Assembly (NCBI GenBank): GCA_046483385.1
Contig: JAWODG010000194.1
Location: 5,983 to 69,982, forward strand
Length of the DNA stretch: 64,000 bases
Source: B1Sed10-231 sp046483385
Lineage (GTDB): Bacteria > Planctomycetota > Brocadiia > SM23-32
Direction: 5' to 3'
The notes below the pieces were generated by a model. That model was not told the origin of the DNA. It did no database searches and saw only the letters and a program-made list of their open reading frames with translations. Of the stretch, positions 44,912 to 54,286 are shown piece after piece; position 1 is the first letter of the stretch, and every line of letters starts with the position of its first letter. Position numbers and translations under genes: made by a program.

Positions 44912-44941
44912 GCCGCTCTCCGCTTCAAGAGGAGGTGAGCG

Positions 44942-45418
44942 TCACTCCTCGGCTTTCTGCACGGGCACCTGGACCTCAGTGACGTACTCCTGCGGGTTGT
45001 CGCTGTGGCCGTACATCGTCAGGAACACTTCGCGGGTGGGCATGTCCTCGATGTACTCGTAGCCGTTCTCCTCCATCCAGCCGAAGATCTCCTCATAGAC
45101 CTCCGGGATGCTGCTGTAGGGGCCCTCGTGGACGGCGTAGGCGACGGTGACCTCGGGCAGCTCCTTGCGCTCGAACTCCGCCTCGGGCTCGCACGCCTCC
45201 TCGATGGGCATGCAAACCTCCGCCCGCTGCTCATCCTCCGGGACGGTGCCCGGCTCGTCATAGTAGAGGCCCAGCGGCGGGGAGCTGTGGGGATGCCCCA
45301 CGCGCAGCAGCCAGGAGAACAGGTGGTCCAGCTTGTCCTGGGTCTGATCGTAGGAGCCGGTGAAGGGCAGGCTCATCACTTCCATCGCGGGCACTTCTTT
45401 GACGTCGACTTCCGGCAT
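44942..45418 (-). CDS. GyrI-like small-molecule-binding domain protein
   Basis: About 158 residues of the GyrI/AraC effector-binding fold: VDVKEVPAMEVMSLPFTGSYDQ, then PPLGLYYDEPGTVPEDEQRAEVCMPI and VTVAYAVHEGPYSSIPEVYEEIFGWMEENGYE. Free-standing members bind or hydrolyse small hydrophobic compounds, or inhibit gyrase; there is no DNA-binding domain here. The ATG at 45418 has GAGGAGGAG directly upstream, a strong ribosome site. The VCBS-repeat gene follows 30 bases later. Confidence 0.85.
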   Translation of the reverse strand: MPEVDVKEVPAMEVMSLPFTGSYDQTQDKLDHLFSWLLRVGHPHSSPPLGLYYDEPGTVPEDEQRAEVCMPIEEACEPEAEFERKELPEVTVAYAVHEGPYSSIPEVYEEIFGWMEENGYEYIEDMPTREVFLTMYGHSDNPQEYVTEVQVPVQKAEE

Positions 45419-45655
45419 GAACTCCTCCTCACGTGTTGTCTCGCGGAAAGGGGATGTCTGCAAGGACAAGGCCATTTTTCTTATCACGACCCGCCCGCCG
45501 TGTCAAGCGGGAGGGACGTTTCGCGGCAGCCCGGAGAGGGCGAACAGCGGTCAGAGACTCAAGTGCGGAGGACCGCGCCCCATGGCGGGCGTCGCCTGTC
45601 GGACTGGAGAACGTGCATCGGAGGCGGGGCGCGCCGCTCATGCGGCGGGGTGGGA

Positions 45656-45685
45656 TTGCTTTCAGCCGGGCCGTTTACTTACAAT
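45656..45685 (+). promoter_or_regulatory. Possible promoter of the ftsK-rimO-pgpA-birA operon
   Basis: TTGCTT (45656-45661), 18-base spacer, TACAAT (45680-45685). The ftsK ATG follows at 45732. Confidence 0.4.
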
Positions 45686-45731
45686 GCTTTAGCATCCGGT
45701 GGCATTGGCTGAAGCAGCGAGTGAAGCCCTT

Positions 45732-48041
45732 ATGGACCGCAAGAGACTGGCAAAAGTGACCGCGGGCATCGTCCTGCTTGCTCTCGGCGCCTTCCTGGTG
45801 GCCAGCCTGGTGACTCATGATCCCACGCAGGGGCCTTTCCCGGACGTTGCGGAGACGGCCGGCGGAGGCAACGCGTGCGGGCTGGCCGGCGCCTACGTTT
45901 CGGCTTACGCGCTGGCGTTGCTTGGTTGGGCCGCGTATCCGGTGACGGCGTTCGTGGCCGGCGCGGGGGTCCTGTTGATCACGGGGCGTCCTATCTCGGA
46001 TTGGCCGTTCCGGGCCGTGGGATTCGGCCTCGTCGTATTGGGGTTGGTGCTGGGGCTGGCCCTTTTCAACGCATCCGCGGATTCCGGCGCCGGACGGTAC
46101 AGTCCAGCCGCCGGCAGAGCCGGAGGGGTTCTGGGCATACTGCTGGCCGGTGTGCTGTATCGGTCCGTCGGCGCGACGGGCACGCTCATTCTCTTCCTCA
46201 TGTTCTCCTCGCTCGGCTTCTTCCTGGTTGCCGGCGCTGAGCTGGCCCACCTGACGGGCACGGTTGTGGATACTCTGGGTGGCTGGCTCGGAAGCCTGCG
46301 CATCCCGGCTGGCGGCTCGGCGGCTCGGCCGGAGCCCGCCAAAGCATCGGCGGGCGCACAGACAGGTGGCGCCGTCGGCCAGGCGACGCGCGCCGTTTCC
46401 GATGAGGAACAGAGCGAGGAAGACGAGGAGGAGACGCGGGAAGTAGTGCTGCCGGATGCCGATGAGGAGCCCGCGGAACCGCCCAGCATGGAGCCCGAGC
46501 TGGTGAGCAGCTTCGTGCCGGCCTCGGTGGATGACGAGGAGGAGGAGTTTGACCTGCCCGACAAGGCGGTGCCGGAGGGGGAGTACGACCTTCCCGCGGT
46601 GAACCTGTTGAGCGAAGTTGACAACTCCATGAGCGGGGAGAACGAGGCGGACATCCGGGAGAAGGGCCAGATACTGCAGCGGACCCTGAGCGAGTTCAAC
46701 GTCAGCGCCAAGGTCGTGCGCATCCAGCGCGGGCCCGTCATCACGATGTACGAGCTGTCGCTGGCACCGGGCACCAAAGTGTCGAAGGTGGAATCGCTGG
46801 CGGACGACCTGGCGATCGCCCTGAAGGCCCCCAATGTGCGCATCGTGGCGCCCCTGCCGGGCAAGGACACCGTCGGAATCGAGGTGCCCAACTCGCAGCG
46901 GGAGTTGGTCTGCCTGCGGGAACTGATGGAGGCCACCCGGAAGAAGCACAACAGCTTCGAGATACCCCTCTTCCTGGGGAAGGACACGGCGGGCAACCCG
47001 CTGGTGCTGGACCTGGCGAGCTGTCCCCACCTGCTGGTGGCGGGCGCGACGGGCTCGGGCAAGTCCGTGGCCATTAACGCCATGATCGCCAGCATACTGA
47101 TGACCCGCACGCCGCATGAAGTGCAGCTTCTTCTGATCGACCCGAAGTCGGTCGAGTTCAGCGACTACGGACAGCTGCCTCACCTGGCATGCCCCGTGCT
47201 GACCGACATGAAGAAGGCGGCGTCCGTGCTGAAGTGGGCGTGCAAGAAGATGGACGAGCGCTACTCGGTGCTGTCGGCGGCGGGGGTGCGGGACCTGACG
47301 CGCTACAACGAGTTGAGCGATGACGAGATCAAACGCCGCCTGGACCCGGAGGAGGACGCGGTCCTGGACGATGTGCCCTTCTACATGCCCCACATCGTGA
47401 TCATCGTGGACGAGTTCGGCGAGTTGATGATGGTGGCGGCCAAAGAAGTCGAGAACAGCGTGACGCGTCTGTCCCAGAAGGCGCGCGCCGTCGGCATCCA
47501 CCTGATATGCGCCACGCAGCGGCCGTCGGTGGACGTCATTACGGGCTTGATCAAGGCCAACCTTCCCGCCCGTATCGCCTTCCAGGTCTCGTCGAAGGTG
47601 GACTCGCGCACCATCCTGGACCGCAACGGCGCGGAGTTGCTGCTGGGCAAGGGCGACATGCTGCTCCTGCCGCCGGGCACCTCCCGCCTTGTCCGGGCGC
47701 AGGGCACCTACGTGACCGACGGGGAGGTAACCAAGATCGTCAATTTCCTGGAAGGGGAGGGGGACCCGCGTTTCCGCACGGAGCTGCGTGACTTCCACGC
47801 CAAGCAGGAGGCCACCGAGCACAGTGACGATCTCTACGACGAAGCGGTGCGCATCGTGGTCGAGTCGCAGAGGGGGTCGGTTTCGCTCCTTCAGCGTCGG
47901 CTGAGCATCGGGTACTCGCGGGCGGCGCGGTTAGTTGATATGATGGCAGAGGCCGGCATCGTGGGCGAGCATCGCGGCAGCAAGGCCCGCAGGGTGCTGA
48001 TGAGCCGCGAGGAATGGGAACAGGCCCACGCCGAAACGTGA
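45732..48041 (+). CDS. ftsK: DNA translocase FtsK/SpoIIIE
   Basis: About 769 residues. It pumps chromosome DNA through the division septum and helps resolve dimers. Four membrane helices (about 8-170) are followed by an acidic linker (EEQSEEDEEETREVV), then the alpha and beta motor domains with Walker A VAGATGSGKSVAI (about 435-447) and Walker B IVIIVDEFGELM. The C-terminal gamma winged helix SVSLLQRRLSIGYSRAARLVDMMAEAGIVGEH reads the KOPS/SRS orienting sequences. ATG 45732 is preferred; a GTG at 45699 is possible. First gene of a run with rimO, pgpA and birA. Confidence 0.96.
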   Translation: MDRKRLAKVTAGIVLLALGAFLVASLVTHDPTQGPFPDVAETAGGGNACGLAGAYVSAYALALLGWAAYPVTAFVAGAGVLLITGRPISDWPFRAVGFGLVVLGLVLGLALFNASADSGAGRYSPAAGRAGGVLGILLAGVLYRSVGATGTLILFLMFSSLGFFLVAGAELAHLTGTVVDTLGGWLGSLRIPAGGSAARPEPAKASAGAQTGGAVGQATRAVSDEEQSEEDEEETREVVLPDADEEPAEPPSMEPELVSSFVPASVDDEEEEFDLPDKAVPEGEYDLPAVNLLSEVDNSMSGENEADIREKGQILQRTLSEFNVSAKVVRIQRGPVITMYELSLAPGTKVSKVESLADDLAIALKAPNVRIVAPLPGKDTVGIEVPNSQRELVCLRELMEATRKKHNSFEIPLFLGKDTAGNPLVLDLASCPHLLVAGATGSGKSVAINAMIASILMTRTPHEVQLLLIDPKSVEFSDYGQLPHLACPVLTDMKKAASVLKWACKKMDERYSVLSAAGVRDLTRYNELSDDEIKRRLDPEEDAVLDDVPFYMPHIVIIVDEFGELMMVAAKEVENSVTRLSQKARAVGIHLICATQRPSVDVITGLIKANLPARIAFQVSSKVDSRTILDRNGAELLLGKGDMLLLPPGTSRLVRAQGTYVTDGEVTKIVNFLEGEGDPRFRTELRDFHAKQEATEHSDDLYDEAVRIVVESQRGSVSLLQRRLSIGYSRAARLVDMMAEAGIVGEHRGSKARRVLMSREEWEQAHAET

Positions 48042-48068
48042 CTCCCCCTCGAGCCTGACGTCAATCCT

Positions 48069-49412
48069 ATGGACAACTCGCAGGTCCTACGTACGAAGGT
48101 TGCGCTGCTGACCCTCGGCTGCGCCAAGAACCTGGTCGATTCCGAACGCATCGCCACCATGCTCGACGACCGGGGCGTGGAGGTTGTGCACGAACTCGAG
48201 GATGCCCCCGTGGCCGTAGTCAACACGTGCGGGTTCATTGACCCGGCCAAAGAAGAGTCCATCGAGGTGATACTGGACGCCGCCGAGTGGAAGCAGGAGG
48301 GCCCGGGGCGCACCCTGATAGTGACCGGGTGCCTGAGCCACCGCTACGGCGACGAGTTGCGCCGGGAGGTGCCGGAGGTGGACGTCTTTTCCGGCATCCG
48401 CCCGGAGGAGGCGGCGCGGGCCGCGCTGGAGGCGCTGGGCCTTCCTGTCGGGACGCCCACCTGCGGGCCCGAACGTCGTCGGCGCATGACGCCCGAGGCG
48501 TGGAGCTACCTGCGCGTCTCGCACGGGTGCAGCAACCGTTGCGCCTACTGCGCCATTCCCCTCATCCGAGGGCCGCTGCGCAGCCGAGAGCCGGATGAGA
48601 TTCTGGCCGAGGCGCGCGACCTGGCCGAGCAGGGCGTCCGCGAGCTGAACGTCATCGGGCAGGACACCGCCGCTTACGGCACGGACCGCCCCGGCCTGCC
48701 CGGCATCCATGATCTGCTGGCCACACTTTGTCGCGTGGACGGGCTTCGCTGGATACGCCTGCTCTACGTCCACCCGGCGCACGTGCGCGACGAGTTGCTC
48801 GACGTCATCGCGAGCGAAGACAAGCTATGTCCTTACCTGGACATGCCGCTGCAGCACATCAATGACGACGTGCTCCGACGCATGGGGCGGCCGGCGACGA
48901 GGTCAGATGTCGAACGGCTCATTGAGCGAGCCCGGGAGCGCATACCGGATGTCACCCTGCGGACCACGTTCCTCGTCGGCTTCCCCGGCGAGACAGAAGA
49001 GGACTTCGGGGAACTGCTTGACTTCGTGCGCAAGGTCCGGTTCGATCGAGTGGGCTGCTTCGCCTTTTCGGCGGAGGAAGGCACCCCCGCCCGGGACATG
49101 GAGAAGCAGGTGGCGGAGGAGGTCCGCGAGGAGCACCGGGATGAGTTGATGGCCGTGCAGCAGGAGATCGCGTTCGAACTGGCGGCCGAGAGGGTCGGGG
49201 AACGAACGGATGTGCTGATGGAGGAAGGCGAACCGCTCGACGAGGGCCTCAGGCCCGCCCGCAGCCGGCACGAGGCGCCCGACGTGGACCCGCTGATCTA
49301 CGTGGAAGCGCCGGCGCCGCCGGTCGGCGAGTTCGCGGAAGTTGAGATAGTGGACAGCCTGGGCTACGACTGCATTGCCCGTATCGTCGAGGGAGACCCC
49401 CGTGGCAGGTGA
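48069..49412 (+). CDS. rimO: Ribosomal protein S12 methylthiotransferase RimO
   Basis: A 447-residue radical-SAM enzyme that adds a methylthio group to the conserved aspartate of ribosomal protein S12. The N-terminal cluster ligands are Cys18 (TLGCAKN), Cys54 (VNTCGF) and Cys88 (VTGCLS). The radical-SAM motif is Cys154/Cys158/Cys161 in GCSNRCAYCAIP. A C-terminal TRAM domain (about 375-440) contacts the substrate. GQDTAAYG and YLDMPLQHINDDVL are typical of RimO rather than MiaB. It starts 27 bases after ftsK and overlaps pgpA. Confidence 0.96.
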   Translation: MDNSQVLRTKVALLTLGCAKNLVDSERIATMLDDRGVEVVHELEDAPVAVVNTCGFIDPAKEESIEVILDAAEWKQEGPGRTLIVTGCLSHRYGDELRREVPEVDVFSGIRPEEAARAALEALGLPVGTPTCGPERRRRMTPEAWSYLRVSHGCSNRCAYCAIPLIRGPLRSREPDEILAEARDLAEQGVRELNVIGQDTAAYGTDRPGLPGIHDLLATLCRVDGLRWIRLLYVHPAHVRDELLDVIASEDKLCPYLDMPLQHINDDVLRRMGRPATRSDVERLIERARERIPDVTLRTTFLVGFPGETEEDFGELLDFVRKVRFDRVGCFAFSAEEGTPARDMEKQVAEEVREEHRDELMAVQQEIAFELAAERVGERTDVLMEEGEPLDEGLRPARSRHEAPDVDPLIYVEAPAPPVGEFAEVEIVDSLGYDCIARIVEGDPRGR

Positions 49413-49893
49413 CGAACGACGAGTGAAGCTTATCGGTTCGGCGTTGGGACTGGGCTATCTGCCAGTGGCCCCGGGAACGTGGGCCTCCGCCGCGGCGGCG
49501 GGCGTCTACTGGTTGGTCCGGCTCGGGTTCGGCAACGTTGCGTCGGCCGTGGCGGCAGTGCTATGCCTTCTGACGCTGGCGCTGGGCGTCGGCGCGGGGA
49601 CCCGAGCCGAGAAGGTCTATGGCAAGGAGGATCCCGGGCACTTCGTTCTGGACGAGCTGGCGGGGCAGTGGCTGACTTACGCCCTGTTCTGGTGGGGCTC
49701 GCCCGCTCTCACCGTGGTGACGGGTTTCCTTACCTTCCGCCTGTTGGATGTGCTCAAGCCTTTCCCGGTCCGCAGGCTGGAGAAGCTGCCGGGGGGCTGG
49801 GGTGTGATGACCGACGATCTGGGCGCGGCCGTCTACGCCGCCGTCCTGTCGTGGCTGGTGGGGGCGGGGCTGCTGGCACGTTTCGTGGGGTGA
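49402..49893 (+). CDS. pgpA: Phosphatidylglycerophosphatase A
   Basis: About 163 residues. It removes phosphate from phosphatidylglycerol phosphate to make phosphatidylglycerol in the inner membrane. The family pattern is clear: IGSALGLGYLPVAPGTWAS near the start, KEDPGHFVLDELAGQWLTY with the catalytic Asp/Glu, then RLLDVLKPFPVRRLEKLPGGWGVMTDDLGAA. Four membrane segments. The GTG at 49402 is chosen because GGGAG sits just upstream; it overlaps the rimO end by 11 bases. Confidence 0.95.
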   Translation: MAGDERRVKLIGSALGLGYLPVAPGTWASAAAAGVYWLVRLGFGNVASAVAAVLCLLTLALGVGAGTRAEKVYGKEDPGHFVLDELAGQWLTYALFWWGSPALTVVTGFLTFRLLDVLKPFPVRRLEKLPGGWGVMTDDLGAAVYAAVLSWLVGAGLLARFVG

Positions 49894-49895
49894 CA

Positions 49896-50705
49896 ATGGG
49901 AACACTCGACCCCGACAACGTTTTCGGGACGTTCGGTGCAGGGACCGTCCTTGTCGGCGAGCACGGGGAGATTCTGCCGACTGTGACCTCAACTATGGAC
50001 GTTGCGCGGGAGCGCCTCCTGGAGGGCGTGCCCGATGGCTACACGGTGCTGGCCGAGCAGCAGACCGCCGGGCGCGGCCGGGAGGGAGGTTGGGAATGTC
50101 CGCACGGACTTGGGATTCTGATGACCGTGGTCTTGCAGATAAGGCTGTCGCGGGCGGAGCAGAACCAGATAACCATGATGGGGGCGGTCGCCGGGGCGGA
50201 GGCACTCGGCTCGTTGGGAGTACCGGCCCGCATCAAGTGGCCCAACGACATCGTGATGGCGGCAAAGAACGGGGGACCCGTGCAGAAGCTGGGCGGCGTG
50301 CTGGTGGAGCGGGTGAAGACGGACGACGCCGCGGCCCCCTTCCTGCTGGGCATGGGACTGAACGTCAACCAGCAGCGGGAGGAACTGCCCGCGGACACGC
50401 CCCTGCCGGCGACTTCGATGCAGTTGGTGAAGGGAAGCCCCTTCGACCGAACGCGCGTCTGCCGGGCGCTTCTGCGCGAGGTTGACCGGTGGTATCGCCG
50501 GCTGCGGATGGGCCAGCCGGAGCGCATTATGGCCCGCTGGCGCCGTCTGAGTTGCCTGCTGAACCGCCGCGTGCGGGTCCGCACCGACGGCCGGCTGCTG
50601 CGGGGCACGGTGCTGGGGCTGCGCAGCACCGGCGAGCTGATCTTCCGGAGAGATGACGGCGAGAAGATGATCCTCTCCGAGGAGAAAACGAAGCTCCTGC
50701 TGTAG
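49896..50705 (+). CDS. birA: Biotin-[acetyl-CoA carboxylase] ligase, catalytic form without repressor domain
   Basis: About 269 residues. It makes biotinyl-AMP and attaches biotin to the carboxylase carrier protein. The adenylate loop is AGRGREGG (58-65), the lysine motif is ARIKWPNDI and the C-terminal cap domain includes RVRVRTDGRLLRGTVLGLRSTGELIF. No N-terminal helix-turn-helix is present, so it does not repress biotin genes. Start ATG two bases after the pgpA stop. It ends with TAG, showing that TAG is used as a true stop here, which matters for the neighbouring trpE. Confidence 0.95.
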   Translation: MGTLDPDNVFGTFGAGTVLVGEHGEILPTVTSTMDVARERLLEGVPDGYTVLAEQQTAGRGREGGWECPHGLGILMTVVLQIRLSRAEQNQITMMGAVAGAEALGSLGVPARIKWPNDIVMAAKNGGPVQKLGGVLVERVKTDDAAAPFLLGMGLNVNQQREELPADTPLPATSMQLVKGSPFDRTRVCRALLREVDRWYRRLRMGQPERIMARWRRLSCLLNRRVRVRTDGRLLRGTVLGLRSTGELIFRRDDGEKMILSEEKTKLLL

Positions 50706-50714
50706 CCCGATCGC

Positions 50715-50777
50715 CTACTCGCTCATCATCTCGGCGACCTGAATAGCCCGCAAGAGGGCTTTCGCCTTGTTGAGCGT
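50715..50777 (-). other. Untranslated remnant of the trpE C-terminus beyond the amber codon
   Basis: In frame with trpE, these 20 codons spell TLNKAKALLRAIQVAEMMSE followed by TAG. They match the expected end of TrpE proteins (PEREYEETxNKAxAL). Kept here so that a reader can decide between nonsense mutation, sequencing error and readthrough. Confidence 0.85.
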
Positions 50778-52205
50778 CTATTCGTACTCGCGCTCCGGCA
50801 CGGAGTCGGCCACCACGCCCCCGCCGGCTTGCACATAGGCGCTGTCCCCGTCCAGCACCACGGTGCGGATGGTGATGCAGGTGTCCATGTTGCCGCTGAA
50901 GTCAAAGTAACCCACCGCGCCGCCGTAGGGGCCGCGCTTGGTCGGCTCCAGCTCGTCGATTATCTCCATGGCCCTGACCTTCGGAGCGCCGCTCAGAGTC
51001 CCGGCGGGGATGCAGGCCTTCAGGGCGTCCAGCGCGCTCAACCCCTCCCGCAGTCTGCCACTCACGTTGGAGACGATGTGCATGACGTGCGAGTACTTCT
51101 CGATGACCATGACTTCGTCCAGATGGACGCTGCCGTACTCTGACACGCGGCCCACGTCGTTGCGTCCGAGGTCCACCAGCATCACGTGCTCGGCGCGTTC
51201 CTTGGGGTCGGACAGCAGTTCCTGTTCCAGTCGCTGATCCTCCTCCTCGTCCTCGCCGCGGCGTCGCGTGCCGGCGATGGGCCGGACCGTCACGCGACGG
51301 TCCTCGACCCGCACCATCACCTCCGGCGAAGAGCCGATCAGGCAGAGGTCGTCGAACTTCAGAAAGAACATGTAGGGCGAGGGGTTGATCACGCGCAGGG
51401 AGCGGTAGATGTCGAACGCCGCGGCCGAGGTGGTCGCCTTCAGGCGCTGCGAGGGAACGACCTGGAAGATGTCGCCGGCGCGTATGTACTCCTTGGCCTT
51501 CTCGACGGCCTTCAGGTAGTCGGGACGCGCGAAGTTGGACTCGAACTTCAGCTCCACCTCGCCGCTCGGCTCTATGTCGTCGCTTACGGCCGTCACCGGC
51601 GTGCGCAGCCGGTCGATGAGGGCGTCTATGCGTGCCACGGCCGCGTCGTAGGCTTCGTCGGGAGACATCCCGTCGGTGCGCTGACTACAGACCACTTTAA
51701 TCGTCTTGTTCAGGTGGTCGAAGATGACCACCTGGTCGAAGAACATGTAGAAGATGTCGGGCAGGCCCCTGTCGTCCGGCGGGCAGTCGGGCAGGTGCTC
51801 GATGAAGCGCACCACGTCGTAGCCCATGTAGCCGACGGCGCCGCAGGAGAAACGGGGCAGCCCCTCGACCGGCACGAACGAGAACTGCTCCAGGTACTCG
51901 CCGAAGGCCGCCAGGGGGTCGTCGGCCGTCCACCGGCGCGTCCGCCCGTCCTCCTGCACGAGGACGTCCCGGCCCGCGGCGCGGAACAGGGCAAAGGGGG
52001 CGCTGCCGAGGAAGCAGTACCGGCCGATCTTCTCCGGCCCGCTGGCGCTCTCCAGCAGGAAAGCGTGCGGGTCGTCGCTGATCTTCTCGTAGGCCAGCAC
52101 GGGGGTGAGGGCGTCCGACATTAACTGCCGGTAAACCGGCACGACGTTCCCCTCACCGCACAGCCGGCGGAATTCCCCTCGGGACGGATGGTATTGAACG
52201 CTCAT
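50778..52205 (-). CDS. trpE: Anthranilate synthase component I, C-terminus cut by an in-frame amber codon
   Basis: About 475 residues to the first stop. It converts chorismate to anthranilate with ammonia from the glutaminase subunit, which is not in the window. The feedback motif LLESASG is near residue 40. The chorismate site includes FQVVPSQRL, IAGTRRRG, HVMLVDLGRNDVGRV, AGTLSGAPKVRAMEIIDELE and AGGGVVADSVPEREYE. The frame then meets TAG (50780-50778). Translated past it, the frame gives TLNKAKALLRAIQVAEMMSE, the normal family ending, up to a second TAG at 50717-50715. So a GAG-to-TAG change or sequence error removed about 20 residues. The catalytic core is intact. Confidence 0.93.
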   Translation of the reverse strand: MSVQYHPSRGEFRRLCGEGNVVPVYRQLMSDALTPVLAYEKISDDPHAFLLESASGPEKIGRYCFLGSAPFALFRAAGRDVLVQEDGRTRRWTADDPLAAFGEYLEQFSFVPVEGLPRFSCGAVGYMGYDVVRFIEHLPDCPPDDRGLPDIFYMFFDQVVIFDHLNKTIKVVCSQRTDGMSPDEAYDAAVARIDALIDRLRTPVTAVSDDIEPSGEVELKFESNFARPDYLKAVEKAKEYIRAGDIFQVVPSQRLKATTSAAAFDIYRSLRVINPSPYMFFLKFDDLCLIGSSPEVMVRVEDRRVTVRPIAGTRRRGEDEEEDQRLEQELLSDPKERAEHVMLVDLGRNDVGRVSEYGSVHLDEVMVIEKYSHVMHIVSNVSGRLREGLSALDALKACIPAGTLSGAPKVRAMEIIDELEPTKRGPYGGAVGYFDFSGNMDTCITIRTVVLDGDSAYVQAGGGVVADSVPEREYE

Positions 52206-52254
52206 TGAACCTGCGGCCTTTCCGGTTGCGACCACCGGCGCACAAAGTATTTTC

Positions 52255-52284
52255 TTGCACCGGGCGCGGTTGCCTGAGTAGAAT
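52255..52284 (+). promoter_or_regulatory. Predicted promoter of the small membrane protein gene
   Basis: TTGCAC (52255-52260), 18-base spacer, TAGAAT (52279-52284), in the gap divergent from trpE. Confidence 0.5.
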
Positions 52285-52352
52285 CATAAATGTAGGGCCT
52301 GTAAGCCGTGGGGGCAAGGCTGACCAAAGATTCCTGAGGCACGGAGGAAGCT

Positions 52353-52658
52353 ATGGCCGCATACATCGTCGGTATGATCACCGGGGCTCTCTGCATGATT
52401 GCGCCTCTCGTCTATCTGGGCAACGTGAACGTGTGCGTGGCGACCATTCTGTCCAACAAGCCGGAGACGCTGGAGCAGTTCACTCAGACCGCGCCTATCG
52501 GACTGATGTACGCCATCGTGGTCGTCGGGGCCGTCGTTTTTCTGCTCAGCGCCGCCATGGCGGCCTTTACCGGCGCCGCCCGCATCCGCGGCTCCAGGAA
52601 ACCGGAGCCCGAAGAGCCGGCACCGTCCGACGACGAAGTGGAAATGCCCGAAATCTGA
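52353..52658 (+). CDS. Small two-helix membrane protein
   Basis: A 101-residue protein with two membrane helices, about 3-23 (YIVGMITGALCMIAPLVYLG) and 48-72 (IGLMYAIVVVGAVVFLLSAAMAAF), and a charged C-terminal tail (KPEPEEPAPSDDEVEMPE). Start supported by GGAGGAAG six bases before the ATG and a plausible promoter. I do not recognise a family. It is convergent with leuA and divergent from trpE. Confidence 0.75.
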   Translation: MAAYIVGMITGALCMIAPLVYLGNVNVCVATILSNKPETLEQFTQTAPIGLMYAIVVVGAVVFLLSAAMAAFTGAARIRGSRKPEPEEPAPSDDEVEMPEI

Positions 52659-52691
52659 CGGTCGCCGGCCTGCGGAAGCTTCCGCTCGCCG

Positions 52692-54251
52692 TCACATTCC
52701 GTGCGGGCGCTCCTCGTCGCTCTTGCCGGCCTGCATCCGCTTGTGGAGGCGGTTGACGGCGGCCAGATATGCGACCGCGCTCGCCTCGATCACGTCGGTC
52801 TTGGCCGCCCGGCCGCGCTCGGTGTAACCGTTCGAGGTTACCTCCAGCGACACCTCACCCATCGCGTCCTTGCCCTTCGTGATGGCCCGGATGGAGAAGT
52901 CGCGCAGCTCGCAACGGAAGCCGGTGATGCGGTCGATGGCGCGATAGACGGCGTCAATCGGCCCGTCGCCGATCGCCGCATCGGTCCGCATGCCTTCGTC
53001 GGACACCTCCACGGCCACCGTGGCGGTGGGGGTCACGCTGATGCCGCTGGTCACGTGGAAGCTCCTCAGGGTGAAGACCTGAGGCACCTCCTCCATCTCC
53101 TCGCGGACGATGGCTTCGATGTCCTCGTCGTAGATCTCCTTCTTCTTGTCCGTCAGGTCGATGAACTTCTCGAACGCGTGCTGGAGGCGGTCCTCGCTCA
53201 GCTCGATGCCCAGCTCCTCGAGCCGCGCGCGGAAGCCGTGACGCCCGCTGTGCTTGCCCAGCACGAGTTCGCCGCTCTCGCGCCCGACGTCCTCGGGGCG
53301 CATTATCTCGTAGGTGCTCTTCTTCTTCAGGATTCCGTCCTGGTGGATGCCCGCTTCGTGGGCGAACGCGTTGCGCCCCACGATGGCCTTGTTGGGCGGC
53401 ACCTGCACGCCGGTGACGCTCGTCACGAGGCGGCTGGTCGCCATTATCTCGCGCGTGTTGATGCCCGTGTCCACGCCGAAGTAATCCTGCCGAGTCCGCA
53501 TGGCCATGACAACCTCTTCGAGCGAGCAGTTGCCGGCCCGCTCTCCGAGCCCGTTGACGGTGCACTCGACTTGCCGCGCCCCCTTCCGCACCGCCGCCAA
53601 TGAGTTGGCCGTCGCCATCCCCAGGTCGTCGTGGCAGTGCACGCTTATGACCGCCCGCTCGATGTTGGAGACCTCCTCGTGGAGCATAGCGATCAGCTCG
53701 GCAAACTGGGACGGCACCGCGTAGCCGACCGTGTCGGGGATGTTGACCGTGGTGGCACCGGCGTCGATGACGGCCTGGACCACCTGTTTGAGGAAGTCGG
53801 GTTCGGTCCGGGCGGCGTCCTCCGGGCTGAACTCCACGTCGTCCACGTGGGCTTTGGCGGTCTGCACGCCCTGCACGGCCCGCTCGACGATGTCCGTCCG
53901 GCTCATGTGGAGCTTGTGCTCGCGGTGTATGCGGCTGGTCGCCAGGAAGACATGTATGCGCGGCCGCTCGGCCTCCTCCAGCGCCTCGGCGGCGCGCTCG
54001 ATGTCCGCGTCCACGCACCGTGCCAGCCCGGCTACGGCCGGCGCTCGGACGTTCCGGGCCACCTGCCGCACGCTCTCGAAGTCGCCCGGGGAAGCGATGG
54101 GGAAGCCCGCCTCGATGACGTCCACCCCCAGGCGCTCGAGCTGGTGGGCCACCATGACCTTCTCGTCGAGCGTCATCGAGCACCCGGGGGCCTGTTCACC
54201 GTCCCGGAGCGTCGTGTCGAAGATGATTACCTTGCGTTCGTCTTCTGTCAT
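52692..54251 (-). CDS. leuA: 2-isopropylmalate synthase
   Basis: A 519-residue enzyme that condenses acetyl-CoA with 2-ketoisovalerate, the first leucine-specific step. The barrel starts with IIFDTTLRDGEQAPG (catalytic Arg and metal Asp). AVISVHCHDDLGMA gives the metal histidines, and NGLGERAGNCSLEEV the glycine-rich loop. The C-terminal LeuA dimer domain (about 390-500) for leucine feedback is complete, with FHVTSGISVTPTATV. Other leu genes are not adjacent. It is preceded by a leucine-rich leader peptide and a terminator, so expression should follow leucyl-tRNA charging. Confidence 0.97.
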   Translation of the reverse strand: MTEDERKVIIFDTTLRDGEQAPGCSMTLDEKVMVAHQLERLGVDVIEAGFPIASPGDFESVRQVARNVRAPAVAGLARCVDADIERAAEALEEAERPRIHVFLATSRIHREHKLHMSRTDIVERAVQGVQTAKAHVDDVEFSPEDAARTEPDFLKQVVQAVIDAGATTVNIPDTVGYAVPSQFAELIAMLHEEVSNIERAVISVHCHDDLGMATANSLAAVRKGARQVECTVNGLGERAGNCSLEEVVMAMRTRQDYFGVDTGINTREIMATSRLVTSVTGVQVPPNKAIVGRNAFAHEAGIHQDGILKKKSTYEIMRPEDVGRESGELVLGKHSGRHGFRARLEELGIELSEDRLQHAFEKFIDLTDKKKEIYDEDIEAIVREEMEEVPQVFTLRSFHVTSGISVTPTATVAVEVSDEGMRTDAAIGDGPIDAVYRAIDRITGFRCELRDFSIRAITKGKDAMGEVSLEVTSNGYTERGRAAKTDVIEASAVAYLAAVNRLHKRMQAGKSDEERPHGM

Positions 54252-54286
54252 TGTGAGCCTCTGTGTCAGCGCGTATCAGCGTGTCA

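Noticed and set aside
45675..47822. A 715-codon minus-strand open frame opposite ftsK
   Set aside because: Shadow of ftsK: His/Gln/Arg-rich composition, no recognisable domain, while the plus strand encodes an intact translocase.
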